A DNA stretch of 37,279 bases from GCA-2720975 sp964467985. GTDB lineage: Bacteria > Planctomycetota > UBA1135 > GCA-002686595. The translations under genes and the position numbers were made by a program. The DNA lies in assembly GCA_964467985.1 (NCBI GenBank), contig CAYXTP010000019.1:1-37279 (forward strand), read 5' to 3'. Of this stretch, positions 6,808 through 15,613 are shown piece by piece. How positions within the stretch are numbered: the first letter of the stretch is position 1; each line of letters starts with the position of its first letter. A model generated the notes under the pieces. It saw nothing but the letters and a program-made list of their open reading frames with translations, was not told the origin of the DNA and made no database searches.

Positions 6808-8256
6808 ATGTCCATCACCCGTCACCAGACCCGTTCAGATTCTGGCGCCGCCACTCTGGCCGGTGCGCCCAAGTTGCACGTGGTCACGTTCGGTTGCCAG
6901 ATGAACAAGTACGACTCGGAACTGGTGGAGGGGCGTTTTCGCCGGCGCGGGTACGCCACCACGGACTCCATGCACGATGCGGACGTCCTGCTGTTCAATA
7001 CATGCAGCGTGCGCGACCACGCTGAAGAGCGAACTTGGAGCTGGGTCGGTGAACTCAAGCGCGCCAAGGAGCGCCGACCGGACTTGGTCATCGGCATCAT
7101 GGGCTGCATGGCCCAACGCGTGGAGGAAGAGGTCTTCAAGCGCGCAGGTCACGTGGACCTCGTAGCGGGTACGCGGCAATTTCAGAATCTGCCGCACATG
7201 GTCGATCAGGTGCGCGAGCGGCGAGCGGCCCAGGGCGCGACCCACAAGAGCTCGCGCCTGGTTGCGGTCCAGACGGATGAAGACGTCAGCGTGGATCGCA
7301 CGGATTCCGCTTTCGAGGGCGGCTCCCACGCCTACTTGGCCGTCATGCGCGGCTGTGACCTCTCGTGCACCTATTGCATCGTGCCCACCACCCGTGGACG
7401 AGTCCAATCCCGCAAACTCGAGGACCTGCTGACCGAGGTGCACTGGATGGTGGAGGGAGGCGTGCGCGTGATCACCCTGCTGGGGCAGACAGTGAACAGT
7501 TACGGAGAAGACTTCGAGCGACCCACGGGCGCCGATGCCCAGGGGACGGGCCGCCAAGGCCGCGCCTCGCTCGCGGACTTGTTGCGCCGATTGCAAGAAG
7601 TCGAAGGTCTAGCCCGCATCCGCCTCATAACCTTGCATCCCTCCTATGTGACGCGGGCCTTTGCCGAGGCTATCCGCGACTGCGACAAGGTGGAGCGTTT
7701 CTTGCCCCTGCCCGCCCAAGCGGGGTCTGACGCAGTCTTGCGCGGCATGAAACGCGGTTACAACCTGGACCTGTACCGCCGACGTGCGGACATCCTGCGC
7801 GAGATCGTGCCGGACATTGAGTTGGGCAGTGACTGGATTGTCGGGTTCCCCGGTGAGGAGGAGGCGGACTTTCAGGGCAGCCTGGATTTCCTCGAGGAGC
7901 AGCAGTTTCTCGTGAACTACATATTCAAGTACGACCCGCGTCCAGGCACCCACGCCGATAGCCGACTTGCGGATAGCGTTGCGGAGCAGGTCAAGAAGGA
8001 ACGCAACCGCCGCTTGCTGGATGCCGCCGAGGCGGTTCAGCGACGGCGCTGCGAACGGGTCGTGGGTCAAGCGCTGCCCGTGTGGATCGAGCGGGTCTCC
8101 GAGCGCGACCCCGGCCTGGTGTTGGGCCGCACCCTCTCCGGCATGCCCGTTTCCTGTCCCGGCAAGCCCGACTGGGTGAACACCCATCGAACCGTACGAT
8201 TGGACACCGCAACCCCCTTCGGGGTCGCGGGGTTTGAGGCCCAACCGGAGGTCTAG
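6808..8256 (+). CDS. miaB: tRNA-2-methylthio-N6-dimethylallyladenosine synthase MiaB
   Basis: MiaB is a radical-SAM methylthiotransferase that adds the 2-methylthio group to N6-isopentenyl-adenosine 37 of tRNAs. The 482-aa product shows the N-terminal domain cysteines in FGCQMN (Cys30), NTCSVR (Cys66) and MGCMAQ (Cys100), which bind one Fe-S cluster. The radical-SAM motif GCDLSCTYC (Cys183, 187, 190) binds the other. RPGTHA and the following helix match the family, and the last 60 residues correspond to the TRAM domain. The ATG at 6808 was chosen because it precedes the conserved first strand by 20 residues; a longer TTG frame from 6721 has no family support. No good Shine-Dalgarno is visible. 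miaA is not in the window. Confidence 0.93.
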   Translation: MSITRHQTRSDSGAATLAGAPKLHVVTFGCQMNKYDSELVEGRFRRRGYATTDSMHDADVLLFNTCSVRDHAEERTWSWVGELKRAKERRPDLVIGIMGCMAQRVEEEVFKRAGHVDLVAGTRQFQNLPHMVDQVRERRAAQGATHKSSRLVAVQTDEDVSVDRTDSAFEGGSHAYLAVMRGCDLSCTYCIVPTTRGRVQSRKLEDLLTEVHWMVEGGVRVITLLGQTVNSYGEDFERPTGADAQGTGRQGRASLADLLRRLQEVEGLARIRLITLHPSYVTRAFAEAIRDCDKVERFLPLPAQAGSDAVLRGMKRGYNLDLYRRRADILREIVPDIELGSDWIVGFPGEEEADFQGSLDFLEEQQFLVNYIFKYDPRPGTHADSRLADSVAEQVKKERNRRLLDAAEAVQRRRCERVVGQALPVWIERVSERDPGLVLGRTLSGMPVSCPGKPDWVNTHRTVRLDTATPFGVAGFEAQPEV

Positions 8257-8466
8257 GGACCGGCGGGCCCCGGGAGGGCGAGGGCGCGGGCGCGCATTCG
8301 CGTTCAGATCACGGGATGCGGAGTGATCCGGTCGTTGCGTCGGTGCCCCAGACCCCAATGGCAGGAGCCGGGTGCACGTGCATGAGCCAACCACCGCCCC
8401 CGCCCACCCGGGATGACGAATGCAGGCCCACTCCGGTTACCCGCGCTTGTCTTCGCTGGACAGGGT

Positions 8467-9462
8467 TCAGCTCAGGAGGTCGGAGACCAGGTCTCTTTCC
8501 CCGCGCAGTTCCTCGTGGGTGGCGGCGATCTTGGCGCTCAGGAACTCGTTGAGCTCCAGCCCTTGCACGATTTTCCAGCCCCCCTCGCCATCCGTGCGTA
8601 CGGGGAAGGAGCTGATCAGACCCTCGTCGATGCCGTAGCTGCCGTCCGAGCAGACGCAGACCGAACGCCACTCTCCATCGGGGGTGGCCTGGCGCAGATC
8701 GCGCACGTGATCCACGAGCCCGTTTGCTGCAGAGGCGGCGGAGGACAGGCCTCTGGCGGCGATTATTGCTGCACCTCGCTTCTGCACGCTGGAGATGAAC
8801 TGCCCTTGTAGCCAATCGGCGTCTTCGATGACCTCGGACGCGCTGCGGCCACCGATCAAGGTGTGATAGAAATCCGGCACCTGGGTCGCGGAGTGGTTGC
8901 CCCAGATCAGGGCGTTGGTCACTTCACTCGTGGAGACACCTGCCTTGGCGGCCAGTTGAGCCTGGGCTCGGTTCTGATCCAAGCGCGTCATGGCGCTGAA
9001 GCGATCGTTCGGGATATCCGCCGCCGAATGCATGGCGATCAAGCAGTTTGTGTTGCACGGGTTGCCCACGACAACCACGCGCACATCGTCACAGGCTTGG
9101 TCATTGATGGCCTTGCCTTGCCCAGTGAAGATCGGGCCGTTTTCGCGGATCAGATCCCCGCGTTCCATGCCCGGGCCGCGCGGCTTGGAGCCCACCAGCA
9201 GGCACCAGTTGGCGTCCTTGAAGCCCACCGCGGGGTCACTGGTCAGGACCATGTCTTGCAAGAGAGGGAATGCGCAGTCGTCCAATTCCATGGCCACGCC
9301 CTCGAGCGCCTGGAGGGCTTTCTCCACGGGAATCTCGATCATCTGCAGGATGACGGGCTGGTCCGCTCCAAACATCTGGCCGCTGGCGATTCGCGGCAGG
9401 AGGGAGTAACCGATCTGCCCGGCGGCGCCAGTGACGGCGACACGGATGGGGGCTTTGCTCAT
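8467..9462 (-). CDS. mdh: Malate dehydrogenase
   Basis: This enzyme interconverts malate and oxaloacetate with NAD(H) in the cytoplasm. The 331-aa product begins with the Rossmann motif TGAAGQIGYSLL (from residue 11). Substrate arginines are expected at Arg95 and Arg101 in KPRGPGMERGD and Arg165 in TRLDQNRA. The catalytic pair is Asp162 and His190 (in IWGNHS). GNPCNTN (133-139) is the usual loop near the cofactor. The length and the NPCNTN/WGNHSATQ motifs match the cytosolic-type MDH found in many bacteria rather than the lactate-dehydrogenase-like type. It is convergent with miaB (210 nt between) and divergent from ribD. Citrate synthase also occurs in the window but far away, so there is no TCA operon. 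Confidence 0.93.
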   Translation of the reverse strand: MSKAPIRVAVTGAAGQIGYSLLPRIASGQMFGADQPVILQMIEIPVEKALQALEGVAMELDDCAFPLLQDMVLTSDPAVGFKDANWCLLVGSKPRGPGMERGDLIRENGPIFTGQGKAINDQACDDVRVVVVGNPCNTNCLIAMHSAADIPNDRFSAMTRLDQNRAQAQLAAKAGVSTSEVTNALIWGNHSATQVPDFYHTLIGGRSASEVIEDADWLQGQFISSVQKRGAAIIAARGLSSAASAANGLVDHVRDLRQATPDGEWRSVCVCSDGSYGIDEGLISSFPVRTDGEGGWKIVQGLELNEFLSAKIAATHEELRGERDLVSDLLS

Positions 9463-9678
9463 GGCTTTCTGACGAACTAGGTGGGGGGGCGATCAAGGAC
9501 AACGCGCGAGCCGAGGAGCGGCCATTCTCCACACCGCGGCGGTCTCTGGAAGGGGCGCGGGCGAGATACTGATCGTGCTTCGCACCCTGGCCGGCCTGAG
9601 GTCAGGACACGGGCCCAGCCGCTGGCCCGAAGTGGGCGCTGGGTATCGGGTGAGATGAACGGCTAAACTGTCCGGCCC

Positions 9679-10842
9679 ATGGGTGTTCTCTCTACCCCTC
9701 TCGACAGCACGGAGTTGAGCAACTTGCTCCAGGAGCTGGCCGCCGATGCGGCCCAGTTCCGGTTCGACGTGGCTCCCAATCCTTGTGTGGGCGCCGCCAT
9801 CCTGTCCAAGGGTAAGGTCATTGCGCGGGGGTACCACCAGCGCTGGGGCGGGGACCACGCCGAGGTCGAGGCGCTCGAGCTGGCTGCTCGCAGTGGAGTT
9901 CCACGAGCCGATTGGGACACCTTGGTCGTGACCCTCGAACCTTGCAGCACGCGCGGCAAGACGGGTCCCTGCACCCAAGCCATCATGGAGGCGGGCATCG
10001 AGTCCGTCGTGATCGGCGCCGTGGACCCCGATCCGCGACATCACGGCCTGGGCATTCGCTTTCTAGAGGATGCTGGCTTGGAGGCGGTCCTGCTCCCGGG
10101 GGCTTCCCCGCTAGAGGTTGTGGCCCCGCACTTTTTGGACTGGACCCGGCAGGAACGCGTGCGGAGACCTCGGCCTTGGGTGATCGCCAAGTGGGCCCAG
10201 ACGAGCACGGGGCAACTCTCTCCTCCGCAGCAGCACGGTGACGGCCGGACCATCTCGAGCCCCGAGTCCATGGCCCAGGTACAACACCTGCGCGCTTCAG
10301 TCGATGCGATCCTCACGGGCGTGGGGACGGTCGTCGCAGATGACCCACGCTTGACCGTCCGTCCCCCGGCTCGCACCGTGCGAGCTCCCGCGCGCATCAT
10401 TTTGGACAGCGGCCTGAGAACTTCCCCCGAGGCGCGCATGTTCGATCCGCCGGCTCGAGAGGAATCCGCCGGGCCGATCCGCATCCTGTGCACCTCCGGT
10501 CCCGATCGAGCGCGAGAGAAAGCGCTGACTGTTGCGGGAGCGGGCGTACACGGTCTGCGCGGAGAGAATCGCCGCTTTCTGCACCTGCGCGCCGTGATGA
10601 CCTGGATGTGGGAGATGGGCTACCGGCGAGTCCTGCTTGAGTGCGGCCCCACCCTGCTGGAGGCCTTCTTTCGTGCCGGATTTGTCGATCAGATTCGAGT
10701 GGTGACCGGTTCGGTTCGAGGTGGGCGTGGGGAGAGCATGGGCCACCATCTGCTTCCGTCGCACCTAACTGCCCGGCGCGACGGTGAGTGCGGTCCCGAC
10801 TCAGTCCTGGACGCGTTCGTGACGAACGAACCCAGCCCCTGA
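9679..10842 (+). CDS. ribD: Bifunctional riboflavin biosynthesis deaminase/reductase RibD
   Basis: RibD deaminates the pyrimidine ring of the GTP-cyclohydrolase-II product and then reduces the ribose side chain. The 387-aa product has an N-terminal CMP/dCMP-deaminase-type domain with zinc ligands His60 (in HAEVEAL, with Glu62 catalytic) and Cys89 and Cys98 in EPCSTRGKTGPC. From about residue 160 comes the reductase domain, with AKWAQTSTG, a GVGTVVADDP turn and ECGPTLL. Both halves are present and full length. The gene is alone; no other rib genes are in the window. No Shine-Dalgarno precedes the ATG. A perfect 6-bp hairpin (10814-10828) lies within the last codons and may help end transcription, but there is no T-run. 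Confidence 0.93.
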   Translation: MGVLSTPLDSTELSNLLQELAADAAQFRFDVAPNPCVGAAILSKGKVIARGYHQRWGGDHAEVEALELAARSGVPRADWDTLVVTLEPCSTRGKTGPCTQAIMEAGIESVVIGAVDPDPRHHGLGIRFLEDAGLEAVLLPGASPLEVVAPHFLDWTRQERVRRPRPWVIAKWAQTSTGQLSPPQQHGDGRTISSPESMAQVQHLRASVDAILTGVGTVVADDPRLTVRPPARTVRAPARIILDSGLRTSPEARMFDPPAREESAGPIRILCTSGPDRAREKALTVAGAGVHGLRGENRRFLHLRAVMTWMWEMGYRRVLLECGPTLLEAFFRAGFVDQIRVVTGSVRGGRGESMGHHLLPSHLTARRDGECGPDSVLDAFVTNEPSP

Positions 10843-10890
10843 GAGTTTCCTCAATTGAGCGGCCGCCCTCAGTGAGCAGGACCTGGGTGC

Positions 10891-12009
10891 CTACAAGTCC
10901 TTGTAGCGCTCGCTAGCCGCTCGGGCGGCTGGAGTTTGGGCGAGCTTCTTGCTCAACAGTTTGCGGAGCAAGCGCTTGGCTTGCTTCTTGTCGTCGGCCT
11001 TCAGGGCTGCAACGATCTCGTCCAGCAAGGCCTCGGATTCCAGTTCAAGATCCACTTCGGCGAGGCGGGACTTGAAGGCAGCGTTGCGGCGCGCCTTGCT
11101 CAATATCTTCCCGACCTCCTTTTCGATGGGCGAATCGTCGAAGCCCAATGCACGCAGGTTTCGGTAGGCATCCTCCAGCGTCGCATCCACCAGGCGTTTG
11201 GATTGTTTCTCCAACTCCGACCGCATGCCCTTGAGCGCTTCCGACAATCCGGCCTTGGCAGAGTCCGCGTGGGGTCCCGTGGGGGCCCAGCCCTGGGCCA
11301 GTGTCCAGGACTGCCAGCTCTCAGCCCAGAGCTTGGCGCGAGCCATGGTCTGGGCCATGGTCACCTCTTCGCGCAGGCGCTTGAGGTCAGAAGCGAGGAC
11401 TCCCCGGCCCAGTTCTTTTTGCACCAACTCGACCGAGCGCACGATCGTGGAGGTAGACGGCACATCACTGTCCCCATAGCGACCATGCAGCTTGCCGTCG
11501 GGTCGCACGACCAGGGCCTCAGGCAAGATCCACTCGCCACCGTCGGGCATGACGTATTCCTTGTAGACCGCGTCCCAGTGTTGCTTGTGGGCGTCACAGT
11601 CATCCGTCCCGAAAGCCGAACAGACGCTCTTCTCGATGAGCTTCCCATCGTCGCCGCGGACTTCGATTTCCTCCCGATCGTGATCCCCGTTGTTGGCAAT
11701 GATCAAGATGGCGATTTGGTCCAGGGCATCAAGATTGCCATCACTCTTGAGGGAGGCTTGAAAGCGGTCACTGGCTTCCTCCCCGTCCAGCACGCAACAG
11801 ATCACTAGGGGCACATTGCGCTCTTTCGCTTGGGCTTGAGCGTCGGCAAGCTTGCCGTGGAACCAGGAGGGTCCATTGGAGTCCTTGCCGGATTGGCCCC
11901 GCCGCTGCGTCTGACCGTCGGGGGCCCAGAGCAAGAGGGCGCAGAGGCCGAGGCTAGCCAGTCTTGGCAGCCGTGCGCACCACGGGGATCGTCGTCTTGA
12001 GGAAGCCAT
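10891..12009 (-). CDS. Exported thioredoxin-fold-like protein without CxxC
   Basis: From the ATG at 12007-12009 the product is 372 aa with a signal-peptide-like leader (basic residues 4-16, hydrophobic 17-29). Residues about 48-180 resemble a thioredoxin fold: an A-x(6)-NVPLVICCV strand, then later WILPEALVVRPDGKL, where Pro163 would be the cis-Pro. There is no CxxC, so a redox role is doubtful. Residues about 200-372 are helical, charged and Lys/Arg-rich near the end. The upstream ATG at 12109-12111 would make the ORF overlap the aminotransferase gene and would put extra residues before the leader, so the downstream start is preferred. It is the last gene of the ruvA-serA-serB-aminotransferase run (64 nt gap). 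The function is unknown. Confidence 0.6.
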   Translation of the reverse strand: MASSRRRSPWCARLPRLASLGLCALLLWAPDGQTQRRGQSGKDSNGPSWFHGKLADAQAQAKERNVPLVICCVLDGEEASDRFQASLKSDGNLDALDQIAILIIANNGDHDREEIEVRGDDGKLIEKSVCSAFGTDDCDAHKQHWDAVYKEYVMPDGGEWILPEALVVRPDGKLHGRYGDSDVPSTSTIVRSVELVQKELGRGVLASDLKRLREEVTMAQTMARAKLWAESWQSWTLAQGWAPTGPHADSAKAGLSEALKGMRSELEKQSKRLVDATLEDAYRNLRALGFDDSPIEKEVGKILSKARRNAAFKSRLAEVDLELESEALLDEIVAALKADDKKQAKRLLRKLLSKKLAQTPAARAASERYKDL

Positions 12010-12073
12010 GGTCCCCAGTATGGGGGCGAGTTCAGAGGGGGCAAGTGGCTGCCGGACGCGACCCCCTTCGAGA

Positions 12074-13189
12074 CTAGGCCAGAACTTCGTCCGCCGCTGC
12101 GAGCAGCCCATTCAGGCCTTGTTCACTGTGGTCGCCCATGTGCCCGATGCGAAACGTCTTACCCTTGAGGTCCCCGTAGCCGTTGGATATCGCATAGCCC
12201 CGGTGCGCCAGGCCAGCGACTAGCGCTTGCACATCTAGGTGTCCCGCCCGCACACAAGAAACCGTGGGGGATCCCAGATCCGGATCCGGCAACAAGGACA
12301 GGCCGTGGCCCGCAGCCCACTCCACGGTGCGTGCCTGCATACGGCGGTGCTTGTCAAAACGCGCTTGCCAGGCGTCGGCGCCCGAACAACTGCCCGCGCT
12401 CTCCGGCAGGGTCACGCCTGCGCTGATGTCTTCTAATTGCTGTGCCAGGGCGAAGTAGAGGGAGATGGCCGGCGTGGCGGGAGTTTTGCGCGCCACGTGT
12501 CCATCGATGAAGCGCACCGGGTCCAAGTAGAACCCGCGGTCGGGCTGTGAGCGGGCTCGCCGCATGAATGCCTCCGATGCACAGACCACGGCGATGCCCG
12601 GGGGCAAGGCGAAGGCTTTTTGGATTCCCGCCAGACTGAAGTCCAAGTGGTTGGCATCGAAATCAACGGGCGCGCCGGCGATCCAGCTCACCATGTCGGC
12701 CAGCAGCAGCGTGTCGGGGTAATGCGCGAGCAATTGTCCCAGGGGTTCCAGGGGCGTGGCCGTTCCCGTTGAGGTCTCGCTTGAGACGAAAGTCAGCGCG
12801 TCGAAAGGGCCTTCTTCATCGAGTACACGCCGCACCTCATCCAGGGGCACGATTCCGCCCATGGGGACTTCGATGGCGTGCGCGTCGCGCCCCAGTTGTT
12901 CGGCAATCTTATGCCAGCGCTTGGAGAAGGCACCGTTCACCAGGCTTAAGACCCTGCCGCGCCCCGCGCCGATCAGGGCCGCTTCCATCATGGCTGAGGC
13001 GCTGGCTGAGTGAACGGCCACGGTCGCCGAGCTGTCATCTGCCAACCCAAACGCGAAACGCAAATGGGGATCCATGCGCTCAATCGTCTCAGTCATTGTC
13101 GCGCTGCGGTGTCCGATCATGGGTCGCGCGCAGGCGGCCAGAAGTTCGGGGCGGACTTCGGTCGGTCCGGGGATCCAGAGTTGAGCCAT
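12074..13189 (-). CDS. Class V aminotransferase, probable phosphoserine aminotransferase
   Basis: The 371-aa product is a PLP-dependent fold-type I aminotransferase of class V. It opens with the IPGPTEVRPELL motif typical of the serine-pyruvate/alanine-glyoxylate group. Asp165 (LLLADMVSW) should contact the PLP pyridine nitrogen, and Lys191 in SLAGIQKAFALPPG is the Schiff-base lysine. C-terminal RIGHMG is also a family motif. The gene lies 21 nt downstream of serB and serA, which supply the steps after and before phosphoserine transamination, so the expected reaction is 3-phosphohydroxypyruvate plus glutamate to phosphoserine. This assignment comes from context; by sequence alone alanine-glyoxylate or serine-pyruvate aminotransferase is equally possible. 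Confidence 0.8.
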   Translation of the reverse strand: MAQLWIPGPTEVRPELLAACARPMIGHRSATMTETIERMDPHLRFAFGLADDSSATVAVHSASASAMMEAALIGAGRGRVLSLVNGAFSKRWHKIAEQLGRDAHAIEVPMGGIVPLDEVRRVLDEEGPFDALTFVSSETSTGTATPLEPLGQLLAHYPDTLLLADMVSWIAGAPVDFDANHLDFSLAGIQKAFALPPGIAVVCASEAFMRRARSQPDRGFYLDPVRFIDGHVARKTPATPAISLYFALAQQLEDISAGVTLPESAGSCSGADAWQARFDKHRRMQARTVEWAAGHGLSLLPDPDLGSPTVSCVRAGHLDVQALVAGLAHRGYAISNGYGDLKGKTFRIGHMGDHSEQGLNGLLAAADEVLA

Positions 13190-13210
13190 GATGGGGGCCA
13201 GGGGTAGGGA

Positions 13211-13945
13211 CTACAGGAAGCTGGCGGCTGCCCTGAGCAAAGGCTCATGGCCGGTGAGTGATGAGAGCTCTTCGCGCTCGGCGGCGGTTGTCAGCAGCCC
13301 CAAGAGGGCGGCCAGATCGGGTGCTTCGCAACGGGCATCCGCCGCCTCGAGCACGGCTTCGCGCCGTTCGACTCCGCCGAAGGCGATGAAGCGCCCGCAG
13401 GCGGGGGCCGCCTCTAGGTCCGTGATTCCGTCACCCACCAGCGCAATCGGCTCGGCAGCTCGGGGCGATAGCCTTTGCAGCATCTCCAGTTTGCCGCCAG
13501 ATCGAGCCATGGGGCTCTCGGTGTCGAACCCCGCGTATTGGCCCTGGGCATCGAACTCCACGCCGACTGCATAGACGTCCTGCTCGTCGATCCCCAAGAC
13601 GCGAGCGAGGTGCAGGACGGCTGGCCGCAGACCACCCGAGAGGATCCAGACCTGCTTGCCCAAGGCCCGTAGGCCTGCGCACAGTTCGGGCCCATGGGGG
13701 ACGGCGGTCTCGACGTAGGCGCGCCCGGCTCGGTCGACCTCCGCCGCACTCGGCTGCACGAGTTCAAGCCGAGCCCCAAATACCGCTTCCACGGGTACGA
13801 GGCCGTCCATCGCCCGTTGGGTCAGGGCCTCAACCTCCTGCAAGTGCGCACCGGCCAGGTACTCGACACCCTCGATGCTGGAGAGTGTGGAGTCGCAGTC
13901 GAAGACCACGGTGCCGTACGGGGGCTGCTGGGGGAAGCGCTGCAT
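13211..13945 (-). CDS. serB: Phosphoserine phosphatase-like HAD hydrolase
   Basis: The 244-aa product has all four HAD motifs of a phosphoserine-phosphatase-type enzyme: FDCDST (Asp16 nucleophile, Asp18 acid/base), SGG at 103-105, Lys152, and GDGITDLEA with Asp172 and Asp176 for Mg2+. The cap insert between motifs I and II is of the length and helical character of SerB. It would dephosphorylate phosphoserine in the last step of serine synthesis. It starts only 3 nt after the serA stop and is followed 21 nt later by the aminotransferase, so the three genes are very likely cotranscribed. There is no N-terminal ACT domain, unlike E. coli SerB. Confidence 0.85.
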   Translation of the reverse strand: MQRFPQQPPYGTVVFDCDSTLSSIEGVEYLAGAHLQEVEALTQRAMDGLVPVEAVFGARLELVQPSAAEVDRAGRAYVETAVPHGPELCAGLRALGKQVWILSGGLRPAVLHLARVLGIDEQDVYAVGVEFDAQGQYAGFDTESPMARSGGKLEMLQRLSPRAAEPIALVGDGITDLEAAPACGRFIAFGGVERREAVLEAADARCEAPDLAALLGLLTTAAEREELSSLTGHEPLLRAAASFL

Positions 13946-13948
13946 GGC

Positions 13949-15589
13949 TCAGGCTCCCATGTCGATGCGGCGCGCGCTGTGCACCGCATCGAGTGCGCGC
14001 ACATCTTCGATGGCGCCGTCGTCTAGCGCGTCGTAGAGAGAGAAGAAGGCCGTGGCCTGTCCCTCGAATTCGGTGCTGTGCGGGCCCAACTCAACGCGGC
14101 TGACGTTTACGCCATGCTCTCCCAGCAGCGTGCCGATTTGGCCCAGGACTCCCGGTTGGTCGGTGTGTCGCGTGAGCAGTAGGTGTCCCCCGGGCGGCAG
14201 GTCGACATGCATGTCATCCACCCGCACGAAGCGTGGACCGTTTCCGAAAACCGTGCCGGAAATCACGTGCGTCTCGCGACCGCCCTCGCTGGACACACGC
14301 GCCTTGATCAGATTGGTGTAGTTGCCTGCGGAGCCTTCCGTGTCTTCCAGAATGCTGATACCGCGCTCTCCGGCCAACATGGGGGCGTTGACGAAGTTCA
14401 CACTGCCTTCCAGTGAGCGGCGCAACAACGCCACCAGGAAGCCCAAACGCAAGGCTCCCACCTGGTCTTTCTTGGCCACCTCGCCCGCCAAGGTGAACTC
14501 GACCTTGCGAATCGGAGTGTCCATGCGCTGCGCGAGATAGCTGCCCATGCGCTCGGCCAGCAGCAAGAAGGGCGCCAATTCGCGCCGCATGGTCGTGGGC
14601 AGGGCCGGGGCATTGACTGCGTTGTGGGCCACGTCGTCTTCCAGAAACGTGGCGATCTGCTCGGCGACGTCCACGGCCACGTTGCGCTGGGCTTCGTGCG
14701 ATGAGGCTCCGAGATGGGGCGTGAGAATCACGTTCTCGCGACCCAGCAGCGGGTGATCCGCGGGCGGCGGTTCCTGCTCCAAAACATCCAGAGCTGCACC
14801 GCTTAGATGCCCCTCGTCCAGGGCCTGCGCCAGGGCGGCCTCGTCGACCAGGCCTCCGCGCGCGCAGTTGATCAGTCGCGCACCCGGTTTCATCCGTCCC
14901 AGGCGTTCCTCACCCAAGAGACCACGCGTCTCGTCGGTGAGCGGAACGTGCAAGCTGACGAAGTCCGAGCGTTGCAGCAGATCATCGAGTTCGAGCAACT
15001 CGATGCCCTCCAGACCCGACTCTGCGCCCATCTTGGATAGGCCCGCCTTGGACAAGTAGGGGTCGTACGCCACCACCTCCATGCACAGGCCAACCGCCCG
15101 CTGAGCCACCACGCGTCCGATGCGGCCCAGGCCGACCACCCCCAGCACCTTGCCCGTAATCTCCGTGCCCATCAGCTTCTTCTTCTTCCAATCGCCACTG
15201 CGTGTGCCACGGTCCGCCTGGGGCACGTGACGCGCGAGAGAACACAGCAAGGCAATGGCGAGTTCACCTGTGGTCGTCGTGTTCCCCGTCGGTGTGTTCA
15301 TCACCACGACGCCGCGCTCGGTGGCCGCAGCCACGTCGACATTGTCCACGCCCACTCCCGCGCGGCCCACCACCACCAGGTCCGGTGCGGCTTCGAGAAC
15401 GGGACGGGTGATTTTCGTGGCGGAGCGCACCACGAGGGCGTGGGCTCCTGGCACAGCCTGGATCAAGGCCGCCTCATCCATTCCCAGTCGTACTTCGGCA
15501 TCGATACCGTGGGCGCGGAATTGTTCGAGTGCGGCGGGGTGCAGGTCATCGCAGACGATGACGCGGGGGGCTTTGAGGGGGGTACTCAC
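13949..15589 (-). CDS. serA: D-3-phosphoglycerate dehydrogenase (long form with ASB and ACT domains)
   Basis: SerA oxidises 3-phosphoglycerate to 3-phosphohydroxypyruvate with NAD+, the entry step to serine. The 546-aa product has the catalytic and NAD-binding domains, with GLGRIG at 153-158, catalytic Arg244 (CARGG), Glu273 and His292 (PHLGASS). Then comes the intervening ASB domain (about 325-460) and a C-terminal ACT domain (about 470-546, opening with a TRHTDQPGVLGQIG stretch), which usually mediates feedback by serine. The length equals the classic long form found in Mycobacterium and many other phyla. It lies between ruvA (24 nt upstream) and serB (3 nt downstream). Confidence 0.94.
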   Translation of the reverse strand: MSTPLKAPRVIVCDDLHPAALEQFRAHGIDAEVRLGMDEAALIQAVPGAHALVVRSATKITRPVLEAAPDLVVVGRAGVGVDNVDVAAATERGVVVMNTPTGNTTTTGELAIALLCSLARHVPQADRGTRSGDWKKKKLMGTEITGKVLGVVGLGRIGRVVAQRAVGLCMEVVAYDPYLSKAGLSKMGAESGLEGIELLELDDLLQRSDFVSLHVPLTDETRGLLGEERLGRMKPGARLINCARGGLVDEAALAQALDEGHLSGAALDVLEQEPPPADHPLLGRENVILTPHLGASSHEAQRNVAVDVAEQIATFLEDDVAHNAVNAPALPTTMRRELAPFLLLAERMGSYLAQRMDTPIRKVEFTLAGEVAKKDQVGALRLGFLVALLRRSLEGSVNFVNAPMLAGERGISILEDTEGSAGNYTNLIKARVSSEGGRETHVISGTVFGNGPRFVRVDDMHVDLPPGGHLLLTRHTDQPGVLGQIGTLLGEHGVNVSRVELGPHSTEFEGQATAFFSLYDALDDGAIEDVRALDAVHSARRIDMGA

Positions 15590-15613
15590 GGCAGACGCGG
15601 AAAGGGTTGGAAC

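Noticed and set aside
8373..8382. Palindrome TGCACGTGCA between miaB and mdh
   Set aside because: It lies between convergent genes, where an operator is unlikely, and is too short to act as a terminator stem by itself.
10850..10859. Palindrome CTCAATTGAG between ribD and the thioredoxin-fold gene
   Set aside because: A 10-bp self-complementary site in a short convergent gap with no loop or T-run; not enough for a terminator or operator call.
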